From the NCBI GenBank assembly GCA_030646565.1, contig JAUSLA010000046.1:1-38528 (forward strand): a stretch of 38,528 bases of DNA, given 5' to 3'. The notes under the pieces were generated by a model, which saw only the letters and a program-made list of their open reading frames with translations, had not been told where the DNA came from and did not search any database. The DNA comes from a bacterium. GTDB taxonomy: Bacteria > Patescibacteriota > Minisyncoccia > Minisyncoccales > RBG-13-42-11. The position numbers and the translations under genes are program-made. The first letter of the stretch is position 1. Each line of letters begins with the position of its first letter. This document shows positions 1-7,784 of the stretch, one piece after another.

Positions 1-909
1 AATATTTTTATTGCCAGCTAAACGCTGTGCCAACACTGCATTGCAAGCAGGTATCTGCCGCTCGGCTATCTTTTGACTATTGCCGTGAGAACAGTCAATC
101 ACAAGATGGGGTGATAGTTGAGCTTTTTCTAATTGTATAATTGCGTCTGCAACAGAAGTCGAATCGTAATTCGGCCCGCTATCCCCGCCACGTAAAACCA
201 GGTGGCTATAAGGATTGCCCTCGCTGGTGAAAATCGCTGCTTGCCCGGTTTCAAAATCAATGCCGAGAAAAGAATTTGGATTTTGCGCCCAGACTATCGC
301 ATCTACCGCAGTCTGAATATTGCCGCTTATACTGTTTTTAAAGCCTACGGGCATGCTTAGACCGCTTGCCCTATCTCTATATCCTTGATTCTCAACAGCG
401 CGAGCTCCGACTGCTACCCATGAAACAAGAAGAGCAAGATATTGAGAAGCAATCGAATCAACGAATTCAGTGGCTACAGGGAGACGAAGCTTAGCAAGCT
501 CTTCCAAGAAATCTCGGACCCCATATAAACCATTTTCCATATCGAGATCTTTTAAGTTAGGTCTTTGCATATATCCCGGCCAAGCGAGACGGGTTCTCGA
601 CTTTTCAGGATACGCTCTCATCACAATGAACAACTTTTTATTTAATTTCTGACTTAATTCAGCCAGTCTTTTCGCATATTCCAGACCGGCTTCAGGACGG
701 TCCATTGAGCAAGGCCCGACAATCGCCAGCATTCGAGGATCTTTTCCCGTTAAAATATCAACAATCTGCCGGCGAGAATTTAACACAAAATCTCCCAGCT
801 CTTTGTCTGCCAGAAAGCGTTCCAAAAACTTCTTTGGCGGAACGATTGGAACGATACTTCTAATATTTGAATCGGAAAGTTTGCTCATAGCTCTATGCGT
901 TTGATTCAT
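1..909 (-). CDS. aroG: 3-deoxy-7-phosphoheptulonate synthase (DAHP synthase, AroG/AroF type I-alpha), 3' end outside window
   Basis: Condenses phosphoenolpyruvate and erythrose 4-phosphate, the first step of the shikimate pathway. I translated 303 codons to the window edge. Visible family motifs are GPCSMD (metal-ligand Cys), RAYPEKSRT, GARAVENQ..RDRASGLSMPVGFKN, LRGG..PNYD and IDCSHGNS (metal-ligand His). The family is about 350 residues, so about 50 C-terminal residues with the last metal ligands are missing past the edge. The ATG at 907-909 follows a GGAGG ribosome site. Upstream lies a Phe/Tyr leader-peptide attenuator (1129-1259), which fits feedback by aromatic amino acids. Base composition and codon choice differ from the AT-rich genes after 1900, suggesting transfer or an assembly join. 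Which aromatic amino acid inhibits the enzyme cannot be read from this. Confidence 0.93.
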   Translation of the reverse strand, partial: MNQTHRAMSKLSDSNIRSIVPIVPPKKFLERFLADKELGDFVLNSRRQIVDILTGKDPRMLAIVGPCSMDRPEAGLEYAKRLAELSQKLNKKLFIVMRAYPEKSRTRLAWPGYMQRPNLKDLDMENGLYGVRDFLEELAKLRLPVATEFVDSIASQYLALLVSWVAVGARAVENQGYRDRASGLSMPVGFKNSISGNIQTAVDAIVWAQNPNSFLGIDFETGQAAIFTSEGNPYSHLVLRGGDSGPNYDSTSVADAIIQLEKAQLSPHLVIDCSHGNSQKIAERQIPACNAVLAQRLAGNKNI

Positions 910-1009
910 CAGGCTCCCTCCTTCTTTTTTCTAGCATACGCCTTTCTCTGGAATAAGCTAGAAACTGCGGCGTCCATAAGGCCACCTGAAACGTAAATCC
1001 AGATACCAT
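893..1009 (-). CDS. possible 38-residue small ORF overlapping the aroG start
   Basis: A short frame begins at an ATG (1007-1009) preceded by a strong AAAGGAGGAGTGGT ribosome site and ends at a TAG inside the first codons of aroG, overlapping it by 17 nt. The product begins MVSGFTFQVALW and ends with a basic stretch (RERRMLEKRRREPDE). I recognise no family. It could be a translational-coupling leader that delivers ribosomes to aroG, or chance. The good ribosome site is the only real support. Confidence 0.25.
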   Translation of the reverse strand: MVSGFTFQVALWTPQFLAYSRERRMLEKRRREPDESNA

Positions 1010-1128
1010 ACCACTCCTCCTTTGTTAATGTGCTTTCCTGTTCTGCTCCAAAAGCAGCACAGACCGGAGATTTTAAAATTTTCTCTGGCAAGGAAGCCGA
1101 ATTTATTTCGGCGCCCTTGTCAGGCAAC

Positions 1129-1259
1129 AAAAAACCTCTTTAAGAAAAGAGGCTGGTCTGCGAAAATTCTTTTTCTTACGATTAATCCATCGTCAAACCA
1201 GCCTCCTTTTTAAAAAAGGTAAAGATAAAATAAAACTTTTTGCTGGCTTGATTTTTCAT
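1129..1259 (-). promoter_or_regulatory. four-segment transcription attenuator for aroG
   Basis: Read on the minus strand. Segment 1 (1242-1250) CAAGCCAGC pairs with GCTGGTTTG in segment 2. Segment 2 (1194-1205) GAGGCTGGTTTG pairs along 12 bp with segment 3 (1149-1160) CAGACCAGCCTC, forming the antiterminator. Segment 3/4 forms CCTCTTT-TCTT-AAAGAGG followed by six U (1129-1151), a Rho-independent terminator. The three pairings are mutually exclusive. Prediction: Phe/Tyr starvation stalls the ribosome at leader codons 9-16, pairing 2:3 forms and aroG is read; with ample aminoacyl-tRNA the ribosome reaches the stop, segment 2 is masked and 3:4 terminates. Confidence 0.82.
1182..1259 (-). CDS. 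Phe/Tyr-rich leader peptide of the aroG attenuator (PheL-like)
   Basis: A 25-residue reading frame (ATG at 1257-1259, TAA at 1182-1184) upstream of aroG. Residues 9-16 read FYFIFTFF: five Phe and one Tyr codon within eight. Enterobacterial PheL leaders use the same logic, charged Phe-tRNA supply being read by ribosome stalling. The Phe/Tyr run lies between RNA segment 1 (codons 4-6) and segment 2 (codons 19-22) of the attenuator, the position needed for a stalled ribosome to mask segment 1 and free segment 2. There is no SD: the ATG is only 11 nt past the end of the likely -10 box, so initiation may be nearly leaderless. Confidence 0.8.
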   Translation of the reverse strand: MKNQASKKFYFIFTFFKKEAGLTMD

Positions 1260-1269
1260 AACTGATATT

Positions 1270-1298
1270 AGATTATTATGTTCAAAGCATTCTGTCAA
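1270..1298 (-). promoter_or_regulatory. likely sigma-70 promoter of the aroG leader
   Basis: Minus strand TTGACA (1293-1298), 17-nt spacer, TAATCT (1270-1275). The -35 box is perfect and the -10 box is modest. The expected start site falls 3-5 nt before the leader-peptide ATG. Confidence 0.55.
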
Positions 1299-1303
1299 TA
1301 GTT

Positions 1304-1327
1304 GGGGCGTCCATTGCTGGACGCCCC
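1304..1327 (-). terminator. GC-rich hairpin after the HTH gene
   Basis: GGGGCGTCC (1304-1312), 6-nt loop, GGACGCCCC (1319-1327): a perfect 9-bp stem just past the stop of the HTH gene and just upstream of the aroG promoter. No U-run follows, so it is either a weak terminator or a transcript-end stabiliser. Confidence 0.4.
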
Positions 1328-1333
1328 TTGAGA

Positions 1334-1798
1334 CTAAATTTGCTTTGCAGGATCACCTGCTTCGCCCGCTGTTCCTTCGTAATCCTCTACCCTCAACGTG
1401 ACACTTGCCCGAAGCGCATCAAGTATTCGCTGCGCTCGGTCAAGGGTAATGCCGTGGTATTCATTGTGTTCGTCGCGGGAAACCACCGCTTCGCTCACCT
1501 CTAATCTAGCGGCTAATGATCGCTGCGTAATTCCGCTAGCGATTCGCAAAGCAATTAGCAATCGCCCGGCTAGGGGCAAGCGACGTATGACTGGGAATTC
1601 ACGTCGCCGCACCCCCTCATACCAATCAATCTCCTCCGCCAGTTGTGCTTGAAATGAGAGTAGCGGTTCCATCGCTCGCTGTACCTCATCGAGCGCTAGT
1701 CCTACGCTTCTAAGCGCAGACTGTTGCTGTGCTGCAATGCTTCTATTTTGCTCAAGTCGTCGCAGCGCCTCTTCATACTCTGCTTCATTTCGGATCAT
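1334..1798 (-). CDS. XRE-family helix-turn-helix DNA-binding protein
   Basis: A 154-residue protein. I chose the ATG at 1796-1798 because GGAAGGAG sits just upstream; a longer frame back to 1879 has no ribosome site. The N-terminal half is a charged helical segment (EYEEALRRLEQNRS onward) and the C-terminal half is a Cro/CI-type HTH (LLIALRIASGITQRSLAARLEVSEAVVSR, written here in parts: ASGITQRSLAARL, then VSEAVVSRDEHNEYHG). The layout resembles HigA-like antitoxin or orphan regulator proteins, but no toxin gene is adjacent. Composition is GC-richer than the genes after 1938, like aroG, so the two probably arrived together. The target operator is unknown. Confidence 0.8.
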   Translation of the reverse strand: MIRNEAEYEEALRRLEQNRSIAAQQQSALRSVGLALDEVQRAMEPLLSFQAQLAEEIDWYEGVRRREFPVIRRLPLAGRLLIALRIASGITQRSLAARLEVSEAVVSRDEHNEYHGITLDRAQRILDALRASVTLRVEDYEGTAGEAGDPAKQI

Positions 1799-1937
1799 GG
1801 TTATTCTCCTTCCTGTTTTTTTTCGAAGAACAATCGCTACAACGCTCCGTAGAGATTGCCAACGCATTGAGCATTGCATATTATACTCGTCATGTCAAAA
1901 CCCCGCGTCCTACATTCTGCGAGAGTCGCTAGCCACC

Positions 1938-3254
1938 TTATTCATTTCTTTCGCTCAAGGTGACTTGCAAAATGATCTCTTCTTTGTTTCTCAAAATTTT
2001 CAGCGGCACTGTGTCTCCGACATTATATTTCATAATAACCTTAGCCAAAGTATTGTCTGCGGTAATTTTCTCTCCGTTAAGCTCTAAAATAATGTCATTT
2101 TCTTTCAGGCCGGCTTTTTGAGCGGCTGAATCAATGGCAATAGCCGGCTCTCCCCCCTCTCCCTTTGTAACCCAGGCGCCGTAATCAACGGACAAATTGT
2201 TGTCTTTTTGAATTTTTTCCGTAATAAGCGTATACCTTACCCCCAAGAAAGGATAAACAATTTTGCCGTAATTCTTTACCTGCTCAATAGCTTTTTTGGC
2301 TTTATTAATTTGAATAGCAAAGCCAATGCTCTGGGCGTCTTCCACCATTGCGGCGTTAACGCCTATAACTTCGCCTTTTAAATTAAGAAGAGGCCCTCCG
2401 GAATTTCCCTTATTGATTGCGGCGTCTGTTTGGATAACATCTTCTAATGTTTCCACCAAACCGCCGCCGGAAGCTGTAATCGTCCTGCCTAATCCAGAAA
2501 TCACCCCGACTGAAATTGTATTTCTAAACTCTCCCAAAGCGTTGCCAATCGCAACAACGGTTTGGCCTATTTGGATTTTATCCGAATCGCCGAGTTTTAC
2601 CACAAGGAAGGGCTTTAAAGAAAATCCTCCCTGCTCATTAACAATTTTTTCCTGGCTGATTTTCAAAACGGCTAAGTCCTGCAAAGGATCTCGGGCTAAA
2701 ACTTTTGCCGGATATTTTTTTCCGTCATTGGTAAAGACAGTGTAATCAGCTTGTTCATCCAGAGCAACGTGTTTGTTGGTTAAAACCATTCCGTCTTCAG
2801 AAATAATGAAGCCGGTTCCTCCGCCAATCTCTTTTTTTTCGGTTCCTTTTTGCCTAAGTTGAGGCGCTTGCAACCGAAAGGACTGGCCGAAAAATTCTTC
2901 AAACACATAATATTGTTCAAAAATTGGCACGTCTTTGGTGATGACAATACTTACCACAGCTGGAGCAACATCTTTGACCACTTTAATTATAGCTTCTTCT
3001 TGAGTGGTTTGGGGCAAATATATTCCCTCGGTAGTCGTGGAATTCCCTAAAATTTCGGGCAGTTTAATGCCTAATTTGACAAGCTCGTCCTTTATTTGCA
3101 GATAAAAAACTCCGCCAGTCAGGGTGCCAGATATAAAACCGGAAACCGAAGAGATAAAAATAATCAGAATAATCAGCCAAAAGGTTTTATTCTGCCAGAA
3201 TTTAGGGAATTTAATCTTGGGAAAATCAAATTTTGGCGATTCATAAATAGACAT
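1938..3254 (-). CDS. membrane-anchored HtrA/DegP-type serine protease with one PDZ domain
   Basis: 438 residues. Residues about 24-50 form a signal anchor, so the protease faces outward, where it would degrade or refold damaged envelope proteins. Trypsin-like domain about 95-300 with catalytic His162 (TNKHVAL), Asp193 (LQDLAVLK) and Ser285 (NKGNSGGPL); a PDZ domain follows (about 335-435, KENDIILELNGEKI). An upstream extension of the frame to 3419 lies within the neighbouring glycosyltransferase, so the ATG at 3252-3254 is preferred. This ATG abuts the end of a palindromic repeat (TTTGACT-ATG) and has no SD. Length and motifs are complete. Confidence 0.93.
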   Translation of the reverse strand: MSIYESPKFDFPKIKFPKFWQNKTFWLIILIIFISSVSGFISGTLTGGVFYLQIKDELVKLGIKLPEILGNSTTTEGIYLPQTTQEEAIIKVVKDVAPAVVSIVITKDVPIFEQYYVFEEFFGQSFRLQAPQLRQKGTEKKEIGGGTGFIISEDGMVLTNKHVALDEQADYTVFTNDGKKYPAKVLARDPLQDLAVLKISQEKIVNEQGGFSLKPFLVVKLGDSDKIQIGQTVVAIGNALGEFRNTISVGVISGLGRTITASGGGLVETLEDVIQTDAAINKGNSGGPLLNLKGEVIGVNAAMVEDAQSIGFAIQINKAKKAIEQVKNYGKIVYPFLGVRYTLITEKIQKDNNLSVDYGAWVTKGEGGEPAIAIDSAAQKAGLKENDIILELNGEKITADNTLAKVIMKYNVGDTVPLKILRNKEEIILQVTLSERNE

Positions 3255-3299
3255 AGTCAAAGAAATAAATTTCTTCTTCACCCCGCGCTTCGCTTGGGT
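3255..3299 (-). repeat. palindromic repeat unit forming the 5' leader of the HtrA gene
   Basis: One unit of the window-wide two-hairpin family. Inner stem AAGAAAT/ATTTCTT with loop AA (3260-3275), then TTCACCC and the outer motif CGCTTGGGT. It fills the gap between the HtrA start codon and the upstream glycosyltransferase stop. Confidence 0.8.
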
Positions 3300-3301
3300 T
3301 T

Positions 3302-4195
3302 TTAACGCTTCAAAATATTCTTTGTTTTTAAAATTACTATTTTCGGGGTAAAAAGTAAAAAAATAAGGATCCAGCTTAAAAATACTATTCCCGACATAAG
3401 ATAAGAAACGATAATCCAAACAAATTGAAATAAAAAATTTGTTTTTTTTGCTTTTTTGTCCCGGCCTTTCAATACTCTCTTCTTTTGATACTGGCCGAAG
3501 TCGTATCTAAAGATATTTATTTTTACATTCCCAAAAAAAATATTTAAAATGTTACAAAAAAAATATTTAAAATTAGTTCTCCACAGGCCTTCTTTTTCAA
3601 ATCTTCTTAAAAACAAAGGCAGTTTGACTCCTTTTAAAAAACCAAATCTGCCAACCTTAGCCGCCCGGCGGACAAAGTCATGGTCTTCGGCTATCTTAAT
3701 GTTTTCGTCAAAACCCCCAACGGCTTGAAAGATTTCCCTTTTAACCAAAATTAAACTGGCGGCATAAGGAAAAACTCCCTGCAGGAATCTGACAGGCCAA
3801 TTATATAAAAGATTATAAAAAAATTGGGGGTGAATAGCTTTGGGCGCCCACTCTATGCCTATGGGTATATGGCCGCAACCGGAAACATCTAAATTTCTAT
3901 CGTTAAATTCTTGCAAGACTTTCTTTAAAAAATTATCGGACAAAAGGGTTTCTGCGTCCAAAAATAAAAATAAATCACCTTGGGCAGCTGCTGCTCCCTG
4001 ATTTCTGCCTTTTGCCGGCAGCCCTCCGTCAACTATTTTACATCCGTATTTTCGGGCTACATCCCTTGTTCTGTCTTTAGAATAGGCGTCTGAAACAACT
4101 ATCTCAAAGTCCTTAAAATTCTGCTTTTTTATGGAGTCAAGCAATAAAGACAGGTACGCTTCTTCGTTTAAGGTTGGAATAATAATACTAAGCAT
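3302..4195 (-). CDS. family 2 glycosyltransferase, membrane-associated
   Basis: 297 residues from the ATG at 4193-4195; the longer frame to 4366 overlaps the next gene and is unlikely. GT-A fold start MLSIIIPTLNEEAYLSLLLD, a VSDAYSKDRT segment and the metal/nucleotide site FLFLDAETLLS with Asp80-Ala-Glu82. A later IAEDHDFVRRAAKVG segment fits the acceptor/catalytic region. The C-terminus carries a hydrophobic pair (about 255-285). It transfers a sugar from an NDP- or polyprenyl-linked donor; donor and acceptor are not deducible. It follows the larger glycosyltransferase by 47 nt in the same direction. Confidence 0.87.
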   Translation of the reverse strand: MLSIIIPTLNEEAYLSLLLDSIKKQNFKDFEIVVSDAYSKDRTRDVARKYGCKIVDGGLPAKGRNQGAAAAQGDLFLFLDAETLLSDNFLKKVLQEFNDRNLDVSGCGHIPIGIEWAPKAIHPQFFYNLLYNWPVRFLQGVFPYAASLILVKREIFQAVGGFDENIKIAEDHDFVRRAAKVGRFGFLKGVKLPLFLRRFEKEGLWRTNFKYFFCNILNIFFGNVKINIFRYDFGQYQKKRVLKGRDKKAKKTNFLFQFVWIIVSYLMSGIVFLSWILIFLLFTPKIVILKTKNILKR

Positions 4196-4242
4196 TTTAA
4201 TTATTATTTTAACAAATGGCTGTAAAAAGAAAAGTGGGCCGG

Positions 4243-5769
4243 TTATTTTTTCCGGAATTTCTCTGTCGGCCAAAAGCCCATATACTTTCCCAGCATCAAG
4301 CGTGTCTGGGCTTCCAAAGCCGGCAGAGAAGTGAAAAAAATCATAATCAAAGGCAGCAAAAACCACTCTAAAATAAAAAATAAATATTTCTTCTTACCCA
4401 ATCCAAATGGCCGGGGCGGCAGCAGCAGAACACTAAAATAAACCGAGCCAATCAATCCCAGCATTCCGATGGTTAAAACGCGACTTACAAAACTCGGCAA
4501 GTTATAAGCCAGCAAACTTTGGCCAAATTCTTTGCTTCCCAGCCACAAAGGAAGCCAACCCAGCAAAAATATCAAAATTGAGTTTGTTGCCCAAGACCAA
4601 TGGCCCTCAAAGATATTAAATCCTAAGGAAAATTTCTTTAAAAAAGGAATTTTTGGGTTCTTTAAAAAACCGAATAAAAAATAAGGGACGTCTCCCGCGC
4701 CATAGGCCCATCTTCTTTGCTGTTTGTAAACATTTTTCATTGTCCTAAAAAAACTTGAAGCAGCGTTAGCGTCCATTGCAATCGGATAATACAAAGGAAC
4801 AACTTTGTAGTCCCCGTCATAATACAAGAAACACTGCCAGAAAATGCGGGAATCATCGGAAACCGCGTTTGCCTGACGGAAGCCAACATCAACTAATGCC
4901 CTAAAACTCATTGAATGGGAAGAAAAAGTGATTAATTTTTCCGGCCTCTCCTGGCACATCATTTGCCAGAAAGTGGCTGAAAAAGCAAAAATCCGGGAAA
5001 TGGGCGGGGCTTGCCAGATATTATTCACAAAAAGAGGAACCGGCTGAAAACTGCAGCGAGTCGGATTTTTTTGAAACAAATAATAATAAGTCAAACAGCT
5101 AAAATATTTCGGGAAAACACAGGTGTCTGCGTCAAAAGAAGAAACAATAATATTTTCGTAAGGAATGGACAATGGGTCTATTATTAAATCTTTCGCTTTT
5201 TTTGTCCCCCAGGATTCGTTGGCCCCCTTGCCTAAAATTTCATCGGGCAGATTTTGAGGATGAAAAGTTAATAAAAATCTAAAAAATTTATCGCTAAACT
5301 CTTTTTCAGCTTCAATCGCCGCTGTTTTGTTTCCCCCCTCTTCGCAGGTTAAAACAATGAGCATTTTTTCTTTTGGCCAGTCAGACGATATTAAAGAGCG
5401 CAGAGCTTCTTTCAGGATTTTTCCGGATTCTTTATACATTGGCAGGACAACCAAGTGGTAAATCTCTTTTTGTTTGGGAAAACTTTTTATTTTTTCCAGC
5501 CAATCAATTTTTTCATTTTTTTTCATTTGCTGAAAACTCGCCCGAAGATGAAAAGAAAAATAAATTGTCCTAAACATCCAATAGATAACAAAGGCAATAA
5601 TGGAAATAGATATCCAAACGGGTCTTAACCACGACAAAAGAATCGCCAAAAATATGGTAAACCATGAAATAGCTCCGGGCAAAATTTCAAAAAATCGATA
5701 AATTATTCTCTCTTTCTTGTCTTTCAAGTCCGAAGCCCGACCAACTTTTAAATAATAAGGAGTATTCAT
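4243..5769 (-). CDS. processive-type membrane family 2 glycosyltransferase (cellulose-synthase-like)
   Basis: 508 residues. Two N-terminal membrane segments (about 32-70) and four or so C-terminal ones (from about 395) enclose a GT2 domain. Visible sites are VVLPMYKESG, SSFDADTCV (Asp213-Ala-Asp215), AVSDDSRIFWQ and QQRRWAYG, the D, DxD, D, (Q/R)xxRW series of membrane GT2 enzymes that extend or export polysaccharide. No PilZ domain is seen. Together with the GT2, GT-B, glycoside hydrolase and EamA genes next to it, it suggests an envelope-glycan cluster. The polymer made is unknown. Confidence 0.88.
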   Translation of the reverse strand: MNTPYYLKVGRASDLKDKKERIIYRFFEILPGAISWFTIFLAILLSWLRPVWISISIIAFVIYWMFRTIYFSFHLRASFQQMKKNEKIDWLEKIKSFPKQKEIYHLVVLPMYKESGKILKEALRSLISSDWPKEKMLIVLTCEEGGNKTAAIEAEKEFSDKFFRFLLTFHPQNLPDEILGKGANESWGTKKAKDLIIDPLSIPYENIIVSSFDADTCVFPKYFSCLTYYYLFQKNPTRCSFQPVPLFVNNIWQAPPISRIFAFSATFWQMMCQERPEKLITFSSHSMSFRALVDVGFRQANAVSDDSRIFWQCFLYYDGDYKVVPLYYPIAMDANAASSFFRTMKNVYKQQRRWAYGAGDVPYFLFGFLKNPKIPFLKKFSLGFNIFEGHWSWATNSILIFLLGWLPLWLGSKEFGQSLLAYNLPSFVSRVLTIGMLGLIGSVYFSVLLLPPRPFGLGKKKYLFFILEWFLLPLIMIFFTSLPALEAQTRLMLGKYMGFWPTEKFRKK

Positions 5770-5771
5770 TG

Positions 5772-5890
5772 ATCAAGCTTTCGCATAGCGAAAGCGAAGA
5801 TGAAGAAGAAAACGTAGTTTTCTTCGCCTTAAACCAAGCTTTCGCATAGCGAAAGCGAAGGTTTAAGAAGAGGGCGAAGCCCTCTTCGCC
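5772..5890. repeat. two tandem palindromic repeat units
   Basis: Two direct copies (5772-5828 and 5833-5890) share the outer hairpin CTTTCGCATAGCGAAAG. Their inner stems differ: GAAGAAAAC/GTTTTCTTC in the first and GAAGAGGGC/GCCCTCTTC in the second, each self-complementary. The second copy encodes the last residues and the stop of the glycoside hydrolase. Confidence 0.85.
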
Positions 5891-6870
5891 TGAAATAGTT
5901 TTTTTGCTTCATTCCATATTTCGGGCTTATTTTGTTTTTCCTTGAGCCAATATATCCATTCCGCTCCCCATAAATAAAATTCTTTAAATCCGGTTTTCTT
6001 GGCAAATTCAATATTATATTTAAATTGTTCCAGATTCATTGTCTTTTTTTGCTCTTCCAAAGGGCTGTCGTAAAGTAATTTTGGCCCCCAAGGTTCGGCT
6101 TGCAGCTCAACAACAATAACTTCTTTTTTGAATAATTTTTTGATAATTTGGGCTTTGCGCCAGTAAAAGGTTGGGTTGAAAGGATAAGTAATATAAATAC
6201 CCAGTTGATTCACCCAAACTTTTTTATACATTGTTGTGCCAACGATATCTCCAAGCTTGGCGGCTGTGAGCCAAAAGGAACCTTCGCCGCTATCGGAAAT
6301 AACCACCGGCCTTTTCTGATAGTCTAAGGATTTTACTAAATCTATTTCTTTTTTCAAGAAGTTTTTATCAACCCAGGGACATTCGCCGAAAGGAAAAAAT
6401 GGCTCGTTTTCCACTTGCCACATATTTATAGCAGTCGAACCTCTATACCGTACGACTATTTGCTCAATTAGATTTAAAATTCTTTCCTGTTGCTGTTCTT
6501 TATCCAAACCCTTTGCCCAACCGGGAATATGGCATTCCGGCCACCTGGGAGTTTTCATTCCAATAACCAAAAGCAATTTTACTCCTTTATCTTCGGCTGT
6601 CTTTATCTGCCAGTCCAAGTCCTCAAGATTATAATCCCCTTCTTTTGGTTCAATTAAATCCCAATGAACGGCTAATTTTATATTTTTTGCACCCAGGTCG
6701 TCAAGCAGGGCAGAATAATTTTTTTTCCAGTCCAGTCCCAAATCTGCGGCGTGCTTTTGGGAAAAATTAACTCCCCAAGTGATTTCTTTTGCCTTGGGAG
6801 GAGAACCAATAAAAAAATAGCCGGCAAGAATTAAAAATAAGATTAAAATTACAAAAAAAATCTTCCCCAT
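5863..6870 (-). CDS. membrane-anchored glycoside hydrolase (clan A TIM-barrel type)
   Basis: 335 residues from the ATG at 6868-6870; an upstream extension to 7245 is the other frame of the transporter gene. One N-terminal anchor (residues 4-22), then a TIM-barrel sequence with the clan-A acid/base site MWQVENEP (Asn155-Glu156) and a probable nucleophile in VVELQAEPWG (Glu255). These signatures match GH5/GH42-like retaining hydrolases, though the exact family and substrate cannot be fixed. The last residues (AKRASPSS) and the stop are encoded by a palindromic repeat, so the native C-terminus was probably replaced. It sits 5 nt after the EamA gene in an apparent operon. Confidence 0.8.
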   Translation of the reverse strand: MGKIFFVILILFLILAGYFFIGSPPKAKEITWGVNFSQKHAADLGLDWKKNYSALLDDLGAKNIKLAVHWDLIEPKEGDYNLEDLDWQIKTAEDKGVKLLLVIGMKTPRWPECHIPGWAKGLDKEQQQERILNLIEQIVVRYRGSTAINMWQVENEPFFPFGECPWVDKNFLKKEIDLVKSLDYQKRPVVISDSGEGSFWLTAAKLGDIVGTTMYKKVWVNQLGIYITYPFNPTFYWRKAQIIKKLFKKEVIVVELQAEPWGPKLLYDSPLEEQKKTMNLEQFKYNIEFAKKTGFKEFYLWGAEWIYWLKEKQNKPEIWNEAKKLFQAKRASPSS

Positions 6871-6875
6871 AAATA

Positions 6876-7784
6876 CTATAATACTAAAATTGCTAATCCG
6901 GAGCCAATCAGCAAAATTGCGATAATTTTTTGCGACAGAATTTCCTTTGAAATTTTTTCTTTTATAATTTGAGGGAATCTTAGTGAAAGAATAATTGTAA
7001 AAATGAGCAAGAAAACATATTGCACCCCCTGAAGCGCATTGATTATAGACACATAAGCTAAAGGGGCGAGAGCTATTGCCCAATTTTGCAAAAAGCCGGC
7101 TCCGGCTCCCGCTGTCTGGTTTATAACAAGAATGCCAAACGCTTTTTTTTGAAGACCTTCCTTTTTTCTGCTTATCTCTTGCCGGACGCTTGATGAAAAA
7201 ATAAAGAATGCTGACGCCATCAACGCTCCCCCTAACCGAGTCCAAACCAACCCGTTTAGAAAGGGCTGTTCCAAATAAACATACTTTGTGAGCACAAATG
7301 ACAAGGCAAAGAAAAAAGCTGCTATTAAAGACATTTTGAAAGCTTGCAGATTAATACTTTTGCCTTTTTCAAGGGTAATTAGAATACTGCCTGCAATTAA
7401 TAATAAGAAAGAAAAAAACTCTAACGGCGACAAACTCTCTTTGCCTAATGAAAAAATGTAAACCAAAAAAAAAGTAAATAAGGGCGCCAATGCCCCGACA
7501 GCCGGCACCACCTGGGACGCATCGAAAAGTTGCAATGCCTTAAAAAAACGATAAAGAGCGTAAATAGAAAATCCTCCCGCCAAGAAACTTAAAATGAGCT
7601 GGGATAAATCAGGTATGTAAAAATCAATAAATGGAACGATAATTAATAAAAGAAATCCCGCAATCCCGATAAAAAAAGCGTAAACCTTTGGATTGGGAAC
7701 GGCCTTTACTAATAGATATTTATCTATCAAAAAAACAACGGCAAAAATAAAATAAGCTAGAATTGTAATATTTAACCAGAGCAT
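6876..7784 (-). CDS. EamA-family (DMT superfamily) membrane transporter
   Basis: 302 residues with about ten hydrophobic segments in two internally similar halves, the EamA/DMT layout. The typical conserved stretch of the first half, FDASQVVPAVGALAPLFTFF, ends the fourth helix region, and VSIINALQGVQYVF is its counterpart in the second half. Family members export small metabolites or move lipid-linked sugars; the substrate is unknown. Its start overlaps the end of the GT-B glycosyltransferase gene by 13 nt, so the two are co-translated and may act on the same glycan. Confidence 0.85.
   Translation of the reverse strand: MLWLNITILAYFIFAVVFLIDKYLLVKAVPNPKVYAFFIGIAGFLLLIIVPFIDFYIPDLSQLILSFLAGGFSIYALYRFFKALQLFDASQVVPAVGALAPLFTFFLVYIFSLGKESLSPLEFFSFLLLIAGSILITLEKGKSINLQAFKMSLIAAFFFALSFVLTKYVYLEQPFLNGLVWTRLGGALMASAFFIFSSSVRQEISRKKEGLQKKAFGILVINQTAGAGAGFLQNWAIALAPLAYVSIINALQGVQYVFLLIFTIILSLRFPQIIKEKISKEILSQKIIAILLIGSGLAILVL

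Noticed and set aside
909..1130. 73-codon minus-strand frame between attenuator and aroG
   Set aside because: It needs a TTG start inside the terminator U-run, has no ribosome site and runs across a hairpin; the SD-preceded shorter frame at 893-1009 is the better candidate.
1129..1259. T-box riboswitch before aroG
   Set aside because: No T-box consensus or specifier loop; the leader peptide with Phe codons explains the alternative hairpins fully.
1880..1898. TTGACA and TATAAT upstream of the HTH gene as a promoter
   Set aside because: Both hexamers are on the minus strand, but only 7 nt apart, too close for one promoter; the TATAAT alone might act with another -35 box.
2326..2745. Plus-strand frame of 139 codons
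   Set aside because: Opposite-strand shadow of the HtrA protease gene, with no start signals.
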